DNA of 64,000 nucleotides from a bacterium (GTDB taxonomy: Bacteria; Planctomycetota; Planctomycetia; Planctomycetales; Planctomycetaceae): assembly GCA_016125225.1 (NCBI GenBank), contig WGME01000011.1:62001-126000 (forward strand), given 5' to 3'. The notes under the pieces are model-generated. The model was not told the DNA's origin. It did no database searches and was given only the letters and a program-made list of their open reading frames with translations. The translations under genes and the position numbers were made by a program. This document shows positions 30,146 through 39,732 of this stretch, piece by piece. How positions within the stretch are numbered: the first letter of the stretch is position 1; every line of letters begins with the position of its first letter.

Positions 30146-30973
30146 TCATTGGCGGGGTTCCTCATGTCGGAATAAGGCCCGCAGCTCTAACGGATAGTCT
30201 GTGAGAATCCCATTGATTCCGACAGCAGCGGCTTGCTGCCATGCTGTCGGCAGGTGACCGGCAACCGTGGGGCCAGCAATGAAAGACTGCTTTTGGGCAC
30301 GCTGAATTTGGGCGATCTCCTCAGCCGATGGGATGTAGCGAAAGTAAATCCAATCCACATCAGGCGCCTGGAGTATGGCAGGAAATTCGCCCGGATTGTT
30401 CGCGACAGCAGCGGTCTGGGCGGCACGGTTGGTTCGCTTGAGTTGTGATCGCACTCCCGGTTCTGTGATGGTCCGACCAATAAACAGCAGGCGCTGGAGT
30501 ACCTGATGTTGTTCCGCCAGTTTAACCACTTCGGCTTCGACATCAGTGGCTTTCAGATCGACGGCAACCAGAATGTCGTGCTGGCGATACTCCGCAACCA
30601 GTTCGAGCACCTCATCGATGGTGGGCACCTTCTCGCCGGCAAACCTGGGATCAAACCAGCTTCCAGCATCCAGTTGTCGGATCTCAGACAACGTATGGTC
30701 CGCGACTCGGCCTTGTCCGGTGGTTGTGCGGTCCAGCGTGTCATCGTGCAGGCAGACCAGCACGCCATCTTTTGACTTCTGCACGTCGAACTCAAACCCG
30801 ATGCGGAGTTCCAGGCAGGCACGAAAGTTGGCCAGCGTATTTTCGGGTGCGTGCCGCAACAGACCGCGATGAGCCACCACAAACGGTGGCTGTGATTCCG
30901 CCGCCTGTGACTGCGGCAACAACGCGAGACATGCACCAATTCCGAAAAGCAATCCATGGCTGCGGGTCATCAT
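30146..30973 (-). CDS. Exported glycerophosphodiester phosphodiesterase
   Basis: A 275-residue protein from the ATG pair at 30973/30970; upstream codons to 31141 lack similarity. A signal peptide (SHGLLFGIGACLALLPQSQAAE) precedes the GDPD domain: VVAHRGLLRHAPENTLANF (catalytic His-Arg and metal Glu), FEFDVQKSKDGVLVCLHDDTLDRTT (metal Glu/Asp and second catalytic His), and PTIDEVLEL. The C-terminal GINGILTDYPLEL completes the TIM barrel. It would hydrolyse glycerophosphodiesters outside the cytoplasm to alcohol and glycerol 3-phosphate. Confidence 0.92.
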   Translation of the reverse strand: MMTRSHGLLFGIGACLALLPQSQAAESQPPFVVAHRGLLRHAPENTLANFRACLELRIGFEFDVQKSKDGVLVCLHDDTLDRTTTGQGRVADHTLSEIRQLDAGSWFDPRFAGEKVPTIDEVLELVAEYRQHDILVAVDLKATDVEAEVVKLAEQHQVLQRLLFIGRTITEPGVRSQLKRTNRAAQTAAVANNPGEFPAILQAPDVDWIYFRYIPSAEEIAQIQRAQKQSFIAGPTVAGHLPTAWQQAAAVGINGILTDYPLELRALFRHEEPRQ

Positions 30974-31155
30974 GGCGGTTCTCAATCGGGTCACAAGCTT
31001 ACCTGTGTTGATGGTACAGAACAGCAACTGTTGATGCATAGGCTGCCGCAGGGCCGGATACGGGTGCCGTGCTGACTCGTTAGACCCAGCGCGCGTCGAG
31101 CGTTTTGCGACTGACGGTTCTCCCGAAAAAGTCGCAGGCATCTTTCAGGAACCGG

Positions 31156-31164
31156 TGTTATACT
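31156..31164 (+). promoter_or_regulatory. Candidate extended -10 promoter of tkt
   Basis: TGTTATACT (TGn plus TATACT, five of six matches to TATAAT) lies about 78 bases upstream of the tkt start. No good -35 box is present, which is usual for extended -10 promoters. Judged by eye only. Confidence 0.35.
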
Positions 31165-31241
31165 TGCGTCAACTCGTGGGGACGGTTCCGCGCCGCCTCA
31201 AATGTACACTCACTTAATCGCGACCATCGACAGGATCGACA

Positions 31242-33320
31242 ATGTCAGCCACCGCGACGTCAGCCAGTCAGCAGACGATCGAACAACTCGCCGTCAATTC
31301 CATCCGAACGCTCTCGATGGACGGCGTTCAGCAGGCCAAATCGGGACACCCCGGCTCACCCATGGGCATGGCCCCGAATGCTTATGTGCTGTGGCAACGC
31401 GTGATGAATTACAACCCGGCGGACCCCATCTGGCCGAACCGCGACCGGTTCGTGCTCTCCGCCGGCCATGCGTCGATGCTCATCTATTCCTTGCTGCATC
31501 TGACCGGCGTGAAGAATGTCGTCGATGAGGTGAAAGTCACTGACGAACCCGCCGTCAGTCTTGACGAGATCAAGCGGTTCCGTCAGTTGGGGAGCAAGAC
31601 CCCGGGGCATCCGGAATATCGCTTCACCGGCGGTGTCGAAACCACGACGGGTCCGCTCGGCCAGGGTGTGGCCAATAGCGTCGGCATGGCGATGGCCGAG
31701 AAATGGCTCGCCGCCCGCTACAACAAGCCCGGTTACGAACTCTTCGATTACAACGTGTACGCCTTCGCTGGCGACGGTTGTATGCAGGAAGGGATTTCGG
31801 CCGAAGCGGGTTCGATGGCCGGTCACTTGAAGCTGTCGAACCTCTGCTGGATCTACGACTCCAACCACATCACCATCGAAGGGGATACGAACCTGTCGAT
31901 GTCGGAAGATGTGGGAGCCCGGTTCCAGGCCTACGGTTGGAACGTGCTGCATGTCGACGACGGCAACGATCTCGCCGCGCTCGAACAGGCTTATCAGACC
32001 TTCCTGAAGACCACCGACAAGCCGACGATGATTATCGTCCGCAGTCACATCGCCTGGGGAGCACCGAACAAACAGGACACGCACGGTGCTCACGGCGAGC
32101 CGCTGGGTGACGAAGAAATCGCCCTCACCAAGAAGGTGTACGGGTGGCCGACCGAACCGAAGTTCTACGTGCCGGATGGTGTGTACGAACACTTCCAGCA
32201 GGGCATCGGTGCCCGTGGTGCGAAAGCGGAAGCCGCATGGTCAGCCCTGTTCGCCAAGTACAAGACCGAATACCCGGAACTCGCGACCGAAATCGAACTG
32301 ATGCAGCAGCGCCAGTTGCCTGCCGGTTGGGATGCCACTCTGCCGAGTTATGCTGCTGATCCGAAAGGCAAGGCAACGCGCGATGTCTCGGGCGAAGCAC
32401 TCAACGCCATTGCCAAAAACGTGCCGTGGCTGATCGGTGGAGCTGCTGACCTCGCGCCATCCACGAAGACGCTGATCAAGGGGGCCGATGGGTTCCAGGC
32501 GGGCAACTACGGTGGTCGCAACTTCCACTTCGGCATTCGCGAACATGCCATGGCCGCGGCGGTCAACGGCATGACACTGAGCCGCGTGCGGGCTTACGGC
32601 TCCACGTTCCTGGTCTTCAGCGACTACTGCCGGAACACGATTCGACTGTCGGCGATCATGGAAATCCCGACGATTTTTGTCTTCACGCACGACTCGATTG
32701 GCGTGGGTGAAGACGGACCAACGCACCAGCCGGTGGAACACGTGGCGTCGCTGCGGGCGATTCCGGGTCTGATCGTCTTGCGTCCCGGTGATGCCAACGA
32801 AACCGTCGCGGCGTGGAAAGCCACGATGGAACAAACCAAGGAGCCGGTGGCCTTGGTGCTGTCGCGACAGGCGATGCCGACACTCGATCGCACGAAGTAC
32901 GCCTCGGCTGACGGTGTCGCCAAGGGGGCCTATGTTCTTGCTGATGCGGCGAATGGCAAGCCGCAGGTGATTCTCATCGGTACCGGCACCGAGTTGTGTC
33001 TCGCTGTCGAGGCTTATGAGAAGCTGACAGCGGAAGGCATCGCAGCCCGCGTGGTCAGCATGCCGTCATGGGAACTCTTCGAGCACTATTGCCATAAGCA
33101 TCCGGAATACCGCGAACAGGTCTTCCCGAGCAGCGTGAAAGCCCGCGTGTCGGTCGAAGCGGGAACCACCTTCGGTTGGGAACGCTATGTGGGAATGGAC
33201 GGGACTGCCATCGGAATGCACTCGTTCGGTGCCTCGGGACCACTGAAAGACGTCCTCGCTCACTTCGGATTCACGACCGCGAACGTCGTCGAGGCAGCAA
33301 AGAAAGTCGCTAAGTGCTAA
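31242..33320 (+). CDS. tkt: Transketolase
   Basis: A 692-residue thiamine-diphosphate enzyme transferring two-carbon units between sugar phosphates in the pentose phosphate pathway. Motifs: SGHPGSPMGMAPNAYVLW at the N-terminus, the TPP/Mg motif GDGCMQEGISAEAG...IYDSNHITIEG, HGAPNKQDTHGAHGE-like substrate loop, and in the central domain GIREHAMAAAVNGM and THDSIGVGEDGPTHQPVEH. The C-terminal domain is complete. The ATG at 31242 has GGATCGAC upstream. It is followed by a 33306-33400 repeat region and then the phosphatase gene; the two may be cotranscribed. Confidence 0.96.
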   Translation: MSATATSASQQTIEQLAVNSIRTLSMDGVQQAKSGHPGSPMGMAPNAYVLWQRVMNYNPADPIWPNRDRFVLSAGHASMLIYSLLHLTGVKNVVDEVKVTDEPAVSLDEIKRFRQLGSKTPGHPEYRFTGGVETTTGPLGQGVANSVGMAMAEKWLAARYNKPGYELFDYNVYAFAGDGCMQEGISAEAGSMAGHLKLSNLCWIYDSNHITIEGDTNLSMSEDVGARFQAYGWNVLHVDDGNDLAALEQAYQTFLKTTDKPTMIIVRSHIAWGAPNKQDTHGAHGEPLGDEEIALTKKVYGWPTEPKFYVPDGVYEHFQQGIGARGAKAEAAWSALFAKYKTEYPELATEIELMQQRQLPAGWDATLPSYAADPKGKATRDVSGEALNAIAKNVPWLIGGAADLAPSTKTLIKGADGFQAGNYGGRNFHFGIREHAMAAAVNGMTLSRVRAYGSTFLVFSDYCRNTIRLSAIMEIPTIFVFTHDSIGVGEDGPTHQPVEHVASLRAIPGLIVLRPGDANETVAAWKATMEQTKEPVALVLSRQAMPTLDRTKYASADGVAKGAYVLADAANGKPQVILIGTGTELCLAVEAYEKLTAEGIAARVVSMPSWELFEHYCHKHPEYREQVFPSSVKARVSVEAGTTFGWERYVGMDGTAIGMHSFGASGPLKDVLAHFGFTTANVVEAAKKVAKC

Positions 33321-33400
33321 GGGTTCAGGGCTAAGTGCAGGAGATGAATTGAAGACCTGTCTTGACTCTTAGCACTTAACACTAAGCCTTTAGCTTTGCG
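33306..33400. repeat. TAAGTGCTAAG-type repeats in inverted arrangement
   Basis: GCTAAGTGCTAAGGG and GGGCTAAGTGCAGG on the left face CTTAGCACTTAACACTAAGCC on the right, separated by about 30 bases. The repeat begins within the last codons of tkt and ends just before the phosphatase start. It looks like a short-unit dispersed repeat that can fold on itself. Confidence 0.6.
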
Positions 33401-33408
33401 GAGCTTCC

Positions 33409-34008
33409 ATGCACCATTCGCTTCCCATCATTTTGCTGGCGCGGCATGGCGAGACCGCATGGTCCCTCACCGGGCAGCATACGGGCTGCCGGACGGATCT
33501 GCCGTTGACAGAGCGGGGTGAGCGAAATGCTCGCCATCTCGGCCAGCGGCTGGAGGGAATCTGGATGCCGCATGTCTTTTGCAGTCCGCTGCTGCGGGCA
33601 CGGAGAACGTGCGAGCTGGCCGGATATGCGGAAGAGGCGGAAATCGATCCCGATCTCGTTGAATGGGACTATGGCGATTACGAGGGAATCACCACGCCGG
33701 AAATTCGCAAGACCGTGCCCGACTGGACGGTCTTTCGGCATGGAGCACCGAATGGTGAGAGTGTCGAACAGGCGACGGCACGAGCCGATCGGGTGGTCGC
33801 CAAACTCCGCGAATTGAACGACAGTGCAATCCTCTTTTCGAGCGGGCATTTCCTGCGGTTGCTCGCAGCCCGCTGGTGCGGCTGGCTTCCCGCTCAGGGA
33901 AAGCAACTACTGCTCGATACAGCCACGATCAGTATTCTCGGCTACGAGCACACGCTTGATGAGCCAGCCATCCGGTTGTGGAACGACAGCCGGCACGTTG
34001 TCGATTGA
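33409..34008 (+). CDS. Histidine phosphatase family protein (phosphoglycerate-mutase-like)
   Basis: A 199-residue cytoplasmic protein. The RHG motif LLARHGETAWSLTGQHTG carries the catalytic His; GRTDLPLTERGERNA-like spacing follows (CRTDLPLTERGERNA), then SPLLRARRTCELAG, the acidic WDYGDYEG, and the second His in SSGHFLRLLAARW. The pattern is that of the GpmB/CobC-like branch. Substrates in this branch range from sugar phosphates to nucleotides and cannot be assigned. Start at 33409 with GGAGCTTCC upstream. Confidence 0.92.
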   Translation: MHHSLPIILLARHGETAWSLTGQHTGCRTDLPLTERGERNARHLGQRLEGIWMPHVFCSPLLRARRTCELAGYAEEAEIDPDLVEWDYGDYEGITTPEIRKTVPDWTVFRHGAPNGESVEQATARADRVVAKLRELNDSAILFSSGHFLRLLAARWCGWLPAQGKQLLLDTATISILGYEHTLDEPAIRLWNDSRHVVD

Positions 34009-34062
34009 TCTCGATGAAACAGACGCCCAGGAACTGCTTTCCGTAGGCATCACACCGGAAAT

Positions 34063-35604
34063 TTACTCGACCTTGCCAACTGGTCGTAAACCGGTTCCAG
34101 TGCGGTTAGTGAGCGAATCCCCCAGGTCTTGCCGGGCTGTCTCCGCGAGCTTGGTCAGCAACCGCACGACATCGGGATGTTGGGCGGCAACGTTGATCGT
34201 TTCGCCGGGGTCTTCATCGAGATTGAACAGCGACAAGCCGAGGGTTTCCACGCGATATCCATGACGGCTGGCAATCCCCCGGATTCCCGATTCGGTAATC
34301 GATAACGGCTTCATGTTTTCCCAGTTCGAAGGCTTGCCATTCTTGCCGGGTGCTGCCGCGACGGTGAGGTATTCATGCGGAAAATGGAGCTTCCAGGGAC
34401 CACTGCGGACCGCATGCAGTTCGTTGCCGGAGTAAAAGTACAACGCTTCGTGCGGACTCTTGACATCCTTTTGACCAGAGATCACGGGCCACACGTCACG
34501 GCCATCAATCGCTGTTGCGGGCAACGTTGTCCCGAGCAACTTGGCCATCGTCGGCAATAAATCGATGGTCATCATCGGGTCGGCACAAACCCGTCCCGCG
34601 GGAATCTGACCCGGCCAGACCATCACACAGGGAACACGCACGCCCCCTTCGAACGTCGTCAATTTGCCTTCCCGCAAGACTCCGGACGATCCTGCATGTT
34701 CGCCGTAAGACAGGAACGGGCCATTGTCGGACGCGAAGATGATCCAGGTCTTCTCTGCGATTCCAGCCGCCTGTACCGCATCGATGATCTGACCGATCCC
34801 ATGATCGAGTTCTTCGACCACATCGCCATACAAACCGTGCTCGGTGCGTCCGCGATAGTCATCCGACGCGAAGATCGGCACATGCGGCATGATGTGAGGC
34901 ACGTACAGGAAAAATGGTTCCTCACGATGCCGTTCAATGAACTGCACCGACCGCTCGGTGAGCCATTTGGTGAACTGCGACTGATCGGGATCAAGCGCGA
35001 TCACACGTTCGTTTTCATATAACGGGAGTGACGGAATATCGCGGATGACGGGATGCAGCGGCCCATTGTCGTTCGAGTAAGGGATACCGAAAAACTCATC
35101 GAAGCCGTTACGTGTCGGGAGAAACGGCGGTTGATGTCCCAGATGCCATTTCCCGTAGATCGCCGTGGCGTAACCGTTCGCCTTGAAGAGTTCGCTGAGC
35201 AGGAATTCTTCGGGATTAATGCCGGTCTGGCTGGTGTGATTGAGTGCCCCGGCAAGTCCCACGCGATGCGAGTAACACCCCGTGAAGAGGGCCGCCCGTG
35301 ACGCCGTGCAGACCGGTTGAGCGACATAAAAATTGGTAAATCGCGTACCGAGCTTTTGCAGCCGGTTGATTTGCGGAGTCTGGAAGCCTTTGGCCCCCTG
35401 AGAGGTAATGTCGCCGTAACCGAGATCATCCGCATAGATCAGAATGACATTCGGGCGGCTTTGGGGCTGAGCGGAACACGTCTGCGGAAAGAGGCCCAGC
35501 CAGATAATAAGAGTCAGGCAGCAAACCAACCCCAGCGAACGGCAGAGGCACAAATTCCCCGGGGAAGCATTCGCAACCGGTCCACTCTGACTGTCATCAT
35601 ACAT
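34063..35604 (-). CDS. Secreted Cys-type sulfatase
   Basis: An arylsulfatase-family enzyme (PF00884), 513 residues from the ATG at 35604; starts at 35649 or 35676 are also possible and none has a good SD. A long N-region and hydrophobic segment (CCLTLIIWLGLFPQTCSA) serve as the signal peptide. Metal ligands DD occur in LIYADDLGYGD; the formylglycine site is CTASR in PVCTASRAALFTG; GKWHLG and the later FASDNGPF complete the active site. The Cys must be matured by a formylglycine-generating enzyme, not encoded here. Planctomycetes use many such enzymes on sulfated polysaccharides; the substrate is unknown. Confidence 0.95.
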   Translation of the reverse strand: MYDDSQSGPVANASPGNLCLCRSLGLVCCLTLIIWLGLFPQTCSAQPQSRPNVILIYADDLGYGDITSQGAKGFQTPQINRLQKLGTRFTNFYVAQPVCTASRAALFTGCYSHRVGLAGALNHTSQTGINPEEFLLSELFKANGYATAIYGKWHLGHQPPFLPTRNGFDEFFGIPYSNDNGPLHPVIRDIPSLPLYENERVIALDPDQSQFTKWLTERSVQFIERHREEPFFLYVPHIMPHVPIFASDDYRGRTEHGLYGDVVEELDHGIGQIIDAVQAAGIAEKTWIIFASDNGPFLSYGEHAGSSGVLREGKLTTFEGGVRVPCVMVWPGQIPAGRVCADPMMTIDLLPTMAKLLGTTLPATAIDGRDVWPVISGQKDVKSPHEALYFYSGNELHAVRSGPWKLHFPHEYLTVAAAPGKNGKPSNWENMKPLSITESGIRGIASRHGYRVETLGLSLFNLDEDPGETINVAAQHPDVVRLLTKLAETARQDLGDSLTNRTGTGLRPVGKVE

Positions 35605-35799
35605 TGTTGTGGTTTCACGCTTTTGCTCAAACGAAAGGGAATGCCCCATTCTTGAGCAACGTGTGGTCAGAGTCAAACTGCGGAGAGTTGAATCGACGGA
35701 AATGCCTCAAAACATCAGAGCATGAGCAAGCTGAGCAAACTCTGACTGCAGAAGTCGAACTCACAGGCCACTTAGGCAACTGGAGCCGTATCGCCAGCT

Positions 35800-36423
35800 C
35801 TATTCACTGACGAACACGCGGGTGCCACTGATGCCCGAGGGATAGAAGTTGGAATGGAAGCGTGGCCAGCCGTAACCATAGGGCGTCCGGTAGTACGGCC
35901 AACCCCAGCCTCCTCCTGAGCTGACATCGACATTGACCGATGTCTGCTGAACCGGCGGACGAGGTCGCGGCTGCCCCAGCAAGAGTTCCATCGTCGCATC
36001 GTGTCGATAGGATGGGTTGATGTCATACTCCGTACGGCTGAACGGAATCGATGCGTAGATTTCGGCATACCGTCCCGCATGTGCCACGGCGGGAGACAAC
36101 GAGGCGGTACAAGGCACGGGTTCGGCGGCAGCCGGCGGAAGGCTCGCATCATCGAGAGGCAATGGGGGAGAGACAGCCACATCGTTCGGAACATCGAGGG
36201 GAACGGACGATTCCTCCGCAAACACGGCCGGTTGAATCACAATGTCGGCAGCAGGATTGGCGACAACGTTCGTACTGTCTGCCGACCAGGGGGTCACCGT
36301 CATCACCCAGTCGCCAAACCGATAGGTCTGCACGGCAGACAGGTCGTTCGCTTGCGGCGGTGCTGCAAAGACCGCGGTCAGCAGGCAACCAGTCCCGAGA
36401 ATTGAGACGAGAGATGTTCCCAT
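35800..36423 (-). CDS. Secreted hypothetical protein with Pro-rich middle and Gly/Tyr/Trp tail
   Basis: A 207-residue protein from the ATG at 36423 with AGGGA upstream. Signal peptide LVSILGTGCLLTAVFAAPPQA, then a disordered acidic/Pro-rich middle (LDVPNDVAVSPPLPLDDASLPPAAAEPVP), IYASIPFSRTEYDINPSYRHDATMELLLGQ, and a C-terminal GGGWGWPYYRTPYGYGWPRFHSNFYP segment. No family recognised; the composition suggests an envelope or extracellular matrix protein. It lies divergently from argH. Confidence 0.62.
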   Translation of the reverse strand: MGTSLVSILGTGCLLTAVFAAPPQANDLSAVQTYRFGDWVMTVTPWSADSTNVVANPAADIVIQPAVFAEESSVPLDVPNDVAVSPPLPLDDASLPPAAAEPVPCTASLSPAVAHAGRYAEIYASIPFSRTEYDINPSYRHDATMELLLGQPRPRPPVQQTSVNVDVSSGGGWGWPYYRTPYGYGWPRFHSNFYPSGISGTRVFVSE

Positions 36424-36694
36424 GGCGATGTCCCTGGAGCGATGGGCCGTTGCCCACGGCATGCGACCGGATTTAGCGTGTGTAGCGATTCTCCGTTTAC
36501 GCTAGGCAACACGGGGGACCGGTGTCAAAGCGGCAATCCCGTTTCCGGGGGCATTTTCGGAGGCAATTGTCCGGTTGTAACGGTGAGATGTTCCGTTCGC
36601 TGTCGCCGTGTGATACAACCACTCACCAGTCCGTTCACCCCGAGATCTGTCAGTTTTGGGGTGTTTTCCCGCAGTCAGACAGGAAGCAGCTATA

Positions 36695-38080
36695 GTGTCG
36701 GCAAAAGCCTGGGGTGGAGCGTTTTCCGAAGCCACCGATCCCCGCGTGGAACTGTTCACCGAATCGATCAGCTTCGATGCAAGGTTGGCGCTCGTTGACA
36801 TTCGCGGGTCGCAGGCCCACGCCAAAATGCTCGCCAAAGTTGGTTTGCTGACGAACGAAGAAGCCCAGCAGATCATCGACCATCTCAACGAAATCGGTCA
36901 GCAGATTACCCGCGGCGAGTTTGAGTGGAAGACCGAACTCGAAGACATTCATATGCACATCGAGACGGCGTTGATCGCGCGCATTGGCGATGTCGGCCGT
37001 AAGTTGCATACCGGCCGCAGTCGCAACGATCAGGTGTCGCTCGACCTCAAGCTTTACGTTCGCGAAGCCTTGCAACGCATTGATGAAGCGCTCGAAGATC
37101 TGCAGCGAGCCTTTGTCGATCGCTATGAGCAAGATCGCGAGATCATTCTGCCCGGCTATACCCATTTGCAACGGGCTCAACCGGTGATGGCAGCCCATTA
37201 CTGGCTGGCCTACTGCGAGAAATTCCAACGCGATCGCGATCGTTTGCGTGATTGCAGCAAGCGACTCAATGTCTTGCCGCTCGGTGCCGCGGCATTGGCC
37301 GGAACATCGTTGCCGATTGATCGGGAAGAGACCGCCCGGCTGCTGAATTTCACAGATGTCGCCGCCAACAGCCTCGATGTTTCCAGCGATCGCGATTTTC
37401 TGGCGGAAGCCATTTTCTCCATGTCGTTGATCGCCGTGCACCTTTCGGGTTGGGCGGAAGAATGGATTTTGTGGTGTACCACGGAATTCGGCTTCCTCAA
37501 GCTGCCCGACGCCTACACGACTGGCTCATCGATTATGCCGCAGAAGCGGAACCCCGATGTGCTGGAACTTATCCGTGGCAAGTCGGCCCGGGTGATCGCC
37601 GACGTGCAGCAGATTCTTACGCTACTCAAAGGCCTGCCCCTCGCCTACAACCGCGATTTGCAGGAAGACAAGCTCGCCTTCTTCGATGCCTTTGACACGA
37701 TCTCCGCGTGCCTGGAACTGGCACCGTCAATTGTGCGGCTGGCGAAATTGCGGGCCGATAAGATCAATGCCCGGCTGGAAGAGGGCTTCCTTGATGCCAC
37801 CACGTTGATGGAATATCTCATTCAGCACGGGGTACCCATGCGGACGGGGCACGAAGTCGTCGGTCATCTGGTACGACTCTGCGAAAGCCGCGGGATCACG
37901 TTGGCAGAAATGCCCCTGGCCGATTTTCAGGCGGTCAATCCCTTGATCGCGGACGATGTATACGGCTGGCTGGGAGTGAAGAATGTTGTCGCCAAACTGC
38001 AGAGCTACGGCAGCGGCGGCATCAACTGCATTGAAGAACAGGTCGAAGAATGGCGCACACGTTTGCGGACGGAAGGGTAA
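36695..38080 (+). CDS. argH: Argininosuccinate lyase
   Basis: Last enzyme of arginine synthesis, splitting argininosuccinate into arginine and fumarate. The GTG at 36695 is chosen because AGGAAG lies about eight bases upstream and the product then starts [15 protein letters not shown], the normal beginning of this family; 461 residues. Fumarase/aspartase superfamily motifs: [28 protein letters not shown]-type region, [12 protein letters not shown], and the signature loop [12 protein letters not shown] containing the catalytic Ser. No other arg gene is adjacent. A clear intrinsic terminator follows 10 bases after the stop. Confidence 0.96.
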   Translation: MSAKAWGGAFSEATDPRVELFTESISFDARLALVDIRGSQAHAKMLAKVGLLTNEEAQQIIDHLNEIGQQITRGEFEWKTELEDIHMHIETALIARIGDVGRKLHTGRSRNDQVSLDLKLYVREALQRIDEALEDLQRAFVDRYEQDREIILPGYTHLQRAQPVMAAHYWLAYCEKFQRDRDRLRDCSKRLNVLPLGAAALAGTSLPIDREETARLLNFTDVAANSLDVSSDRDFLAEAIFSMSLIAVHLSGWAEEWILWCTTEFGFLKLPDAYTTGSSIMPQKRNPDVLELIRGKSARVIADVQQILTLLKGLPLAYNRDLQEDKLAFFDAFDTISACLELAPSIVRLAKLRADKINARLEEGFLDATTLMEYLIQHGVPMRTGHEVVGHLVRLCESRGITLAEMPLADFQAVNPLIADDVYGWLGVKNVVAKLQSYGSGGINCIEEQVEEWRTRLRTEG

Positions 38081-38090
38081 GCGAAAATAC

Positions 38091-38115
38091 CCGCCACTCG
38101 GCGGTGGCGGCTTTT
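38091..38115. terminator. Intrinsic terminator between argH and the AAA ATPase gene
   Basis: A perfect CCGCCAC-TCGGCG-GTGGCGG stem-loop followed by CTTTT on the plus strand and GTATTTT on the minus strand. It lies between convergent genes and can end transcription from both sides. Confidence 0.85.
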
Positions 38116-38120
38116 GACCA

Positions 38121-39545
38121 TCAACCGTAGACCATCCCTGAGTCCTTGGCCGTGCGGTTCAGTCGATTATGGCAATGCAACGCGGAGAGGACGAACTCAG
38201 CGACCGCGGCGAGTAACCCTTCCGACGCCGGTCCGCGAAACTGTTCGGGTTCCAGGGTCTTGGCCAGTTGATCGAGTTGTTCGCCAAAGCCGCGAATCAC
38301 CAGTACACGCTGCAACACCTCGGCTGCCGATAACCGGTCGTGCAGTTCGATCGACTTACCGGATTCGAAGTGTTCGACCACATTCCGGTAGGCTTTGATA
38401 TTGGCCACGCCGTCAAAGACCACCTTCACGGCCTCATCCACGATGCGGCTGACCAGACGGTCTTCTTGACCGGGTTCTTCGGTCATGGTCAGTTCCATCT
38501 TGCCGCGTGAGCTGGCAATCATCGCCGTGAGATCGCCGGGACGAGCCACCGCAGTTTCTTCGCCATTCAACAACGCCCGGCGTTCGGCGCTCGAAATCAC
38601 GTTTTCATAGTTGGCGATCGACATCCGCACGCTGACGCCGGAGGCCGGGTTCACATGTGGACTGTTCCGGGCCAGTCGCGAGGTTTCTTCGACAATCTCC
38701 TTGAGGAATCGCGGGACAAACACTGACGGAGCGGCATCACGGGATGTCCAGGCCTGCTCATCGATGATCGCGATCCCCAGTTCACGCGTCAGGGGATAGT
38801 GTGTGCGGATGACCGAACCGATGCGGTCTTTGAGCGGCGTCACCAACCGCCCGCGATTGGTGTAATCTTCGGGATTGGCACTGAAGACCATGCAGACGTC
38901 GAGCGGCAACCGAATCGTAAAGCCGCGGATCTGGATGTCGCGCTCTTCCAGCACATTGAACAGGCCGACCTGAATTTTCGCGGACAGGTCGGGCAGTTCG
39001 TTCATGCAGAAGATGCCCCGGTGACTGCGGGGAATCAGACCGAAGTGCATCACATCTTCGTTCGACAGATGTTTCCCTTCGGCGTGCTTCACGAGGTCCA
39101 CTTCGCCGATCAGGTCTGCAATGGTGACATCGGGGGTGGCGAGCTTTTCGTGATACCGTTCCTCGCGGCCAATCCACTCAATGGGGCAGTCATCGCCGAG
39201 TGTCTGCACACGGTCTCGGGCGAATTTCGACAACGGTTGCAAAGGGTTGTCATGGATCTCGGAACCCGCGACGATAGGCAGGGCGTCATCGAGAAGGTGC
39301 ACAAGCATCCGAATCATGCGGGTCTTTCCCTGGCCGCGCAAGCCGAGGAAGAGCATGTCGTGTTGTGAGAGCAGGGCCTGCTGAATCTGCGGAATAACCG
39401 TGTCATCATATCCGAGCATGCCGGGGAACAGCGGTTCTTTCTGTTGAAGCTTGCGAATCAGGTTTCGCCGCAACTCCTGTTTGACGCTGACCGACTGATA
39501 ACCGCTTTCGCGGAGTTGACCCAATGTGCGAGGACGATCTGTCAT
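38121..39545 (-). CDS. AAA+ ATPase, magnesium-chelatase ChlI/MoxR-like
   Basis: A 474-residue cytoplasmic AAA+ protein. Walker A GLRGQGKTRM (about 67-76), Walker B-like GIFCMNELPDL (about 170-180, with Asn-Glu in place of Asp-Glu), sensor 1 in VCMVFSANPEDYTNRGR, and the pre-arginine-finger LVTPLKDRIGSVIRTHYP. The order with a beta-hairpin insertion (DIQIRGFTIRLPLDV) is that of the ChlI/MoxR clade, chaperone-like ATPases that usually partner with a von Willebrand factor A protein. No VWA gene is in this neighbourhood, so the partner must lie elsewhere. It is not evidence for chlorophyll synthesis. Confidence 0.88.
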   Translation of the reverse strand: MTDRPRTLGQLRESGYQSVSVKQELRRNLIRKLQQKEPLFPGMLGYDDTVIPQIQQALLSQHDMLFLGLRGQGKTRMIRMLVHLLDDALPIVAGSEIHDNPLQPLSKFARDRVQTLGDDCPIEWIGREERYHEKLATPDVTIADLIGEVDLVKHAEGKHLSNEDVMHFGLIPRSHRGIFCMNELPDLSAKIQVGLFNVLEERDIQIRGFTIRLPLDVCMVFSANPEDYTNRGRLVTPLKDRIGSVIRTHYPLTRELGIAIIDEQAWTSRDAAPSVFVPRFLKEIVEETSRLARNSPHVNPASGVSVRMSIANYENVISSAERRALLNGEETAVARPGDLTAMIASSRGKMELTMTEEPGQEDRLVSRIVDEAVKVVFDGVANIKAYRNVVEHFESGKSIELHDRLSAAEVLQRVLVIRGFGEQLDQLAKTLEPEQFRGPASEGLLAAVAEFVLSALHCHNRLNRTAKDSGMVYG

Positions 39546-39732
39546 CCATCCGCCTTCAGTATCGAATGATGGAAGGGCTGCGCTGTCCGTTGATTATAGA
39601 TGGCAGCCCTGCGGGGACAACGGCGCTCGGGAAAGTTCTTCCCTGCCCACATTGCGAGGACGAGTTGGCACACGGTATTCTGGGGAACAGTGAGTCTCTG
39701 CTTTTTCCCATGAATTCAGGTGACATTTCGCC

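Noticed and set aside
38121-39545. Chlorophyll-synthesis magnesium chelatase
   Set aside because: The ATPase belongs to the wider ChlI/MoxR group; no ChlD/ChlH or other pigment gene is in the window.
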